DNA from: NORP233 sp050186825
Lineage (GTDB): Bacteria > Planctomycetota > J058
DNA: 64,000 nt
Direction: 5' to 3'
Assembly (NCBI GenBank): GCA_050186825.1
Contig: JBFWYD010000051.1
Coordinates: 16,910 to 80,909, forward strand
Of this stretch, positions 60,541-64,000 are shown piece after piece; position 1 is the stretch's first letter, and each line of letters starts with the position of its first letter. The notes under the pieces were generated by a model. It saw only the letters and a program-made list of their open reading frames with translations. It had not been told where the DNA came from and did no database searches. The position numbers and the translations under genes are program-made.

Positions 60541-60613
60541 GGGGCCCTTTACAGGCTTCCCCGCCGCTCTCCTTTACCCTCGCCCGCCGCTAAGTCGCGC
60601 TGACGCTACGGCT

Positions 60614-60656
60614 TTGCCCCTGGCTGGCGCCGTTGCTAGGCTCCCTTGACGCGTCA
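60614..60656 (+). promoter_or_regulatory. Promoter with palindrome at the start site, before the FHA-sigma-54 activator
   Basis: TTGCCC (60614-60619), a 17-nt spacer and TAGGCT (60637-60642) form a sigma-70-like promoter. The predicted start, about 60649, falls inside the perfect palindrome TGACGCGTCA (60647-60656), which extends imperfectly to CCCT/GGGG. This is a good position for a repressor operator or a leader hairpin. A GGGGGG run at 60657-60662 provides the ribosome site for GTG 60667. Confidence 0.6.
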
Positions 60657-60666
60657 GGGGGGCCGA

Positions 60667-62847
60667 GTGTCACGACTCATCGTCTGGGGCCAGGAAGGCC
60701 AACCCAACCACGTGGTCGAGTTCGAGGGGCAGGTGCTCACCATCGGGCGCTCCTCGGAGAACCACCTCCAGATCGACGACCTGAACAGCTCCCGCCACCA
60801 CTGCGAGATCCACGAGCAGGAGGGGCGCTACGAGCTGATCGACAAGAACTCGCGCAACGGCGTGTTCGTGAACGGCCACCGCGTCGCGCGCCAGGTGCTC
60901 GAGAGCGGCGACAAGATCGAGATCGGGACCACGATCATCTACTTCGACGAGGTCCCCGAGGTCCACGAGCGCGCCGGCAAGGAGACGGTCGACATCTCCA
61001 CCGGCGTGTTCTCGGCCGTGGGCGACCCGACCGGGGTCAAGGCCGTGCTCAGCTCGGTGCTCGACACCGCGCGCCTCCCCCCCCGCGTGGGGGACGCCGT
61101 GCGCCGGCGCGACGCGGACGAGACCGACCCCGGCCGAACCCCGCTCCCGGTCTCCGAGCAGCCCACGCCGGCGCCGTCTGCTCCGCCCCCGGGCGAGCTG
61201 CGCGACCTGCGCCAGCTGCTCGCGCTCAACCGGACCTTCAACGCGATCCACAACCTGCGCCGCGTGCTCGAGACGGTGATGGACACCGTGATCTCGGTCT
61301 CGGGGGCCGAGCGCGGCTTCCTGATCCTGATCGAGGGCGAGGAGCTCAAGGTCAAGGTCTCGCGGAACATCGACCAGGAGTCGATCCGCGACGCGCGCGA
61401 GAAGATCAGCCAGACCCTGGTCAAGGAGGCGCTGACCAACGGGCGCTCGGTGCTCCTGACCGACGCCGCCAACGACGCGCGCTACGGGGGCAAGCAGAGC
61501 ATCCTCAACATGAAGCTGCGCTCGGTGCTCGTGGTCCCGCTCCGGCACCGCGAGCGCGCCCTGGGCGCGATCTACCTGGACAACCGCTTCGCCCTGGCCC
61601 GCTTCGACCAGGTCACGCAGGAGCGGGTGGAGCTCGTCTCCGACTCGGCCGCGGTCGCGATCGAGAACGCGCGCCTGTTCGAGGAGAACGTGCGCCAGCA
61701 GGAGGAGCTGCGCCACGCCAAGGAGGAGCTCGAGCGGCTGAACCAGCTCCTGCGCGAGCGGGTCGAGGTCCAGGACCGCCAGCTCGTGCGCGCCCGCGAG
61801 GCCCTGGCCGCGCGCCGCGAGGAGCTCACGCTCCGCTACTCCTACGACCACATCGTGACCGCCTCGCCCAAGATGCTCGAGGTGTTCTCGATCCTGGACA
61901 AGGTCACCGACAGCAACGTGCCGGTGCTGATCCAGGGCGAGAGCGGCACGGGCAAGGAGCTGATCGCGCGCGCGCTGCACTTCAACGGCCCGCGCAAGAA
62001 GGCCCGCTTCGTCTCCGAGAACTGCGCGGCGATCCCCACGAACCTGATGGAGAGCGAGTTCTTCGGCTACGTGAAGGGCGCCTTCACCGGGGCCACCGCC
62101 GACAAGATGGGCCTGTTCGAGATGGCCGACCAGGGCACGCTGTTCCTGGACGAGATCGGCGACATGGACCTCGACATGCAGACCAAGCTCCTGCGCGTGC
62201 TCCAGGACGGCGTGCTGCGCCGGGTGGGCAGCAAGGAGTTCAAGCGGGTCAACGCGCGCATCGTCTCGGCCACCAACAAGGACCTGCTGGCCTTCATCAA
62301 GGACGGGCGCTTCCGCGAGGACCTCTACTACCGGCTGAACGTGATCAACGTGCTCCTCCCGCCCCTGCGCGAGCGCAAGGAGGACGTGCCGCTCCTGGCC
62401 GAACACTTCCTCAAGCAGGGGGCCAAGCAGTCGGGTCAGGGCTCGCGCACGCTCACCGACGAGGCCCTCGACCTCTTCCTCCGCTACGACTGGCCGGGGA
62501 ACATCCGCGAGCTCGAGAACGAGATCATGCGCGCCTCGGCCATGAGCAAGGACGAGATCCGCCCCGAGCACCTCAGCCGGAGTGTGGTCGAGGGCGCCCG
62601 CGCCCCCGGCAGCGACGCCGGCCAGGGCGGCCGGATCCGCGGCTTCCTGCTCTCGGGCAAGACCCTCAAGGAGCTCGTGGCCGAGGAGACCGACCTGCTC
62701 GAGTCGCAGGTGATCGCGGAGGTGCTGCGCCGCACGGGCTACAAGAAGAGCAAGTCGGCCCAGGTGCTCGGGATCTCGCGGCCGACGCTGGACGCCAAGA
62801 TCGACAAGCACAAGCTCTCGAAGGACCGCGTGCTCAGCGACGACTAG
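60667..62847 (+). CDS. Sigma-54-dependent activator with FHA and GAF sensor domains
   Basis: The 726-aa protein starts at GTG 60667. Domains in order: FHA (residues ~20-95: LTIGRSSENHLQIDDLNSSR, then HHCEIHEQE and NSRNGVFVNG), which binds phosphothreonine peptides; GAF (~185-345: AERGFLILIEGEELKVKVSR, AIYLDNRFALARF); a coiled-coil linker (~350-400); AAA+ (~405-635: LIQGESGTGKELIARALHF, VKGAFTGAT, GTLFLDEIGDMDL, FREDLYYRLNVINV); and a Fis-type HTH (~690-720: KSKSAQVLGISRPTLDAKI). The FHA domain links it to Ser/Thr kinases, two of which are in this window, although neither is adjacent. It overlaps the convergent CBM48-PA14 gene by 4 bp at the stops. Confidence 0.95.
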   Translation: MSRLIVWGQEGQPNHVVEFEGQVLTIGRSSENHLQIDDLNSSRHHCEIHEQEGRYELIDKNSRNGVFVNGHRVARQVLESGDKIEIGTTIIYFDEVPEVHERAGKETVDISTGVFSAVGDPTGVKAVLSSVLDTARLPPRVGDAVRRRDADETDPGRTPLPVSEQPTPAPSAPPPGELRDLRQLLALNRTFNAIHNLRRVLETVMDTVISVSGAERGFLILIEGEELKVKVSRNIDQESIRDAREKISQTLVKEALTNGRSVLLTDAANDARYGGKQSILNMKLRSVLVVPLRHRERALGAIYLDNRFALARFDQVTQERVELVSDSAAVAIENARLFEENVRQQEELRHAKEELERLNQLLRERVEVQDRQLVRAREALAARREELTLRYSYDHIVTASPKMLEVFSILDKVTDSNVPVLIQGESGTGKELIARALHFNGPRKKARFVSENCAAIPTNLMESEFFGYVKGAFTGATADKMGLFEMADQGTLFLDEIGDMDLDMQTKLLRVLQDGVLRRVGSKEFKRVNARIVSATNKDLLAFIKDGRFREDLYYRLNVINVLLPPLRERKEDVPLLAEHFLKQGAKQSGQGSRTLTDEALDLFLRYDWPGNIRELENEIMRASAMSKDEIRPEHLSRSVVEGARAPGSDAGQGGRIRGFLLSGKTLKELVAEETDLLESQVIAEVLRRTGYKKSKSAQVLGISRPTLDAKIDKHKLSKDRVLSDD

Positions 62848-63770
62848 CGCTCCTTGGTGCCCTTCTCCTCCTTGACCGGGACCGAGCTGGCCTTGAGCGG
62901 CTCCTCCTGGGTCGAGTCGGGGCGGGTGATGTAGAGCTGGAGCGCGACCTCGAGCGCGGGGCCCTGCATGTAGTCGAGGACGAGCTTGTGCTCGCCCTCC
63001 TTGAGCTTCACGATCCGCGCGACCTCCTTCGGCCCGTGCAGGCCGTCGTTGTCGAGGGCGAGCTTGCCGTCGATGAACAGGCGCGCGCCGTCGTCCGAGA
63101 GCAGGCGCAGCTTGTAGCGGCCGGTCTTCTCGACCTTGAAGGTGCCGCGGTAGCGGATCGCGAACCACTCGAAGCGGTCGGTCAGCCCGGGGAAGCCGTC
63201 CGAGAAGGAGCGCGGGGCGATGTCGAAGCACTCCGCGTAGATCCTCCCCTGGGGCTTGGACTGGTTGAAGTCGGGCAGGCGCTTGGTGTCCTTGGGAATG
63301 AAGTGGACCTCGCCCGTGAACACCCGCTGCTGCTTGCGCACCTGGGTGCTGCCGAAGCCGCCCGGCTTCTGCTCGCCGCCCTGGCCCGCGCCGCCCCGGG
63401 CCGCGCCGCCGCCGACCGTGACCACCGAGTTCTCGCCGCCCTGGTCGTTCTTGGCCCGCTCGGGGTTGTCGGGGTCGAGCTGCCAGTCCTTCTGATCGAC
63501 CACGAACTTGTATTCGTGCTTGCCGGCGCCGAGCTCGAGCTCGAGCTCCCAGGTGCCGTCGCCGTCCTGGTCCTGCATCGGGCGGTCGAGCTTCCAGCCG
63601 TTGAAGCTCCCGGCCAGGTGCACCGAGCCGGCCTTGCTCGCGGGCTTGTAGCGGAAGCAGACCTTGGCGTTCTGGGCCGCCTCGCCCTGAGGGCTCACGG
63701 TCACGGCCGCCGCGGCGGGCGCGCAGAGGGCGGCGACGAGCAGCAGGGAGGGCGCGAGCGGTCGAGTCAT
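62844..63770 (-). CDS. Secreted protein with CBM48-like and PA14 domains, 308 aa
   Basis: The ATG at 63768-63770 (GGAGG nine bases upstream) opens a signal peptide MTRPLAPSLLLVAALCAPAA. Residues ~25-120 form a glycogen-binding/CBM48-like domain: VCFRYKPASKAGSVHLAGSF, then NGWKLDRPMQDQDGDGTWEL and GKHEYKFVVDQKDWQLDP. A Gly-rich linker leads to a PA14 domain (~165-290: FEWFAIRYRGTFKVEKTGRY, KLRLLSDDGARLFIDGKLAL, EGEHKLVLDYMQGPALEVAL). Both are carbohydrate- or ligand-binding folds, so it is probably an exported glycan-binding protein without an enzyme domain. The tail is charged (VKEEKGTKER). The gene is monocistronic as far as the window shows. Confidence 0.85.
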   Translation of the reverse strand: MTRPLAPSLLLVAALCAPAAAAVTVSPQGEAAQNAKVCFRYKPASKAGSVHLAGSFNGWKLDRPMQDQDGDGTWELELELGAGKHEYKFVVDQKDWQLDPDNPERAKNDQGGENSVVTVGGGAARGGAGQGGEQKPGGFGSTQVRKQQRVFTGEVHFIPKDTKRLPDFNQSKPQGRIYAECFDIAPRSFSDGFPGLTDRFEWFAIRYRGTFKVEKTGRYKLRLLSDDGARLFIDGKLALDNDGLHGPKEVARIVKLKEGEHKLVLDYMQGPALEVALQLYITRPDSTQEEPLKASSVPVKEEKGTKER

Positions 63771-63903
63771 CGGGGCAGACCTCCGGTCCTGGGAGATGAG
63801 GCGGCTCGTCGTCGAGCCGGACACCCGAGGGAGACCGTCGCCCAAAGACTTAGACGCCAGCGCGAAGGATGTGGGCTAGACGCTATGGGGGCCGCCGAAG
63901 CGT

Positions 63904-63928
63904 CGGACCCAGCCGTCAGGCTGGTCCG
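63904..63928. terminator. Strong hairpin with GTCA loop near the right edge
   Basis: CGGACC-c-AGCC-GTCA-GGCT-GGTCCG forms a 10-bp stem with one bulged C and a GTCA loop. No gene is visible between 63771 and the window end; short frames such as that from ATG 63884 (17 codons) are not credible. The hairpin may belong to a gene beyond the edge or be a stand-alone repeat element. Confidence 0.4.
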
Positions 63929-64000
63929 GCTGAGCTGAGCGGCCCCGCCGAGCGAGAAGGTCTCGCGAGTGGAAGGGGCCGCCTGGACCGCCTGCGCCCC

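Overview
The window is very G+C-rich DNA (well above 65% by eye; not computed) with dense, short-spaced genes, many GTG starts, GTGA stop/start overlaps and strong G/C bias at third codon positions. Gene content is Gram-negative and complex: lipoproteins, outer-membrane barrels, a GspC-like protein, a very large MscS-type channel, an eight-haem cytochrome, two sigma-54 activators, two Ser/Thr kinases, a hybrid histidine kinase, a nucleotide-cyclase response regulator and an ECF sigma/anti-sigma pair. This suggests Myxococcota or a high-GC Planctomycetota-type genome; I cannot decide between them. There are no rRNA or tRNA genes, no CRISPR array and no insertion sequence that I can recognise.

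Layout. 0-3.3 kb: helical/TPR genes divergent from a TetR regulator plus a fatty-acid-hydroxylase-family enzyme, with an AT-rich 20-bp inverted repeat between them. 3.3-10.2 kb: lipoprotein, ECF sigma factor with membrane anti-sigma, ruvA with a partner of unknown function, a beta-barrel and a GspC-like PDZ protein. 10.4-15.0 kb: carotenoid-type FAD oxidoreductase, small lipoprotein, an HtrA-like protein whose catalytic Ser is Cys, and a membrane-anchored protein. 15.05-27.43 kb: one lipoprotein gene of 4126 codons (19 tandem Ig-like repeats, four IPT/TIG domains, two Asp-box propeller blocks), whose ribosome-binding site lies in a perfect 12-bp hairpin. 27.8-34.5 kb: octahaem cytochrome, phosphotransacetylase plus AtuA-family pair, then a Ser/Thr kinase overlapping a receiver-cyclase gene.

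34.5-40 kb: HNH endonuclease with a RuvA-domain-III-like tail, a non-coding minisatellite of ~137-bp units carrying hairpins with a GTCA loop, a G-rich hexamer tract, and a histidine kinase/sigma-54 activator pair. 40.0-47.8 kb: a three-gene operon (DUF4132 protein, 1894-aa protein with a histone-H1-like Lys/Ala/Pro tail, MoxR-type AAA+ ATPase) that looks like a reduced relative of YehI/YehL-type systems. 47.9-52.5 kb: two truncated gene starts meeting tail to tail, a DUF4266/DUF3570 pair, a three-repeat protein, ArfB, and a second kinase. 52.8-64 kb: giant mechanosensitive channel, another tail-to-tail pair of apparent gene starts, an acidic-tailed TPR protein, adenosine deaminase, an FHA-GAF-AAA+ sigma-54 activator and a CBM48-PA14 secreted protein.

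Several genes share a promoter style, TTGNNN-17/18-TAGNNT or an extended TGCTAGGCT, and in a number of cases the -10 box is so close to the start codon that the transcript would be leaderless. Regulation and signalling dominate the window; no single metabolic pathway runs through it. All functional statements are from motif recognition by eye, without database searches.
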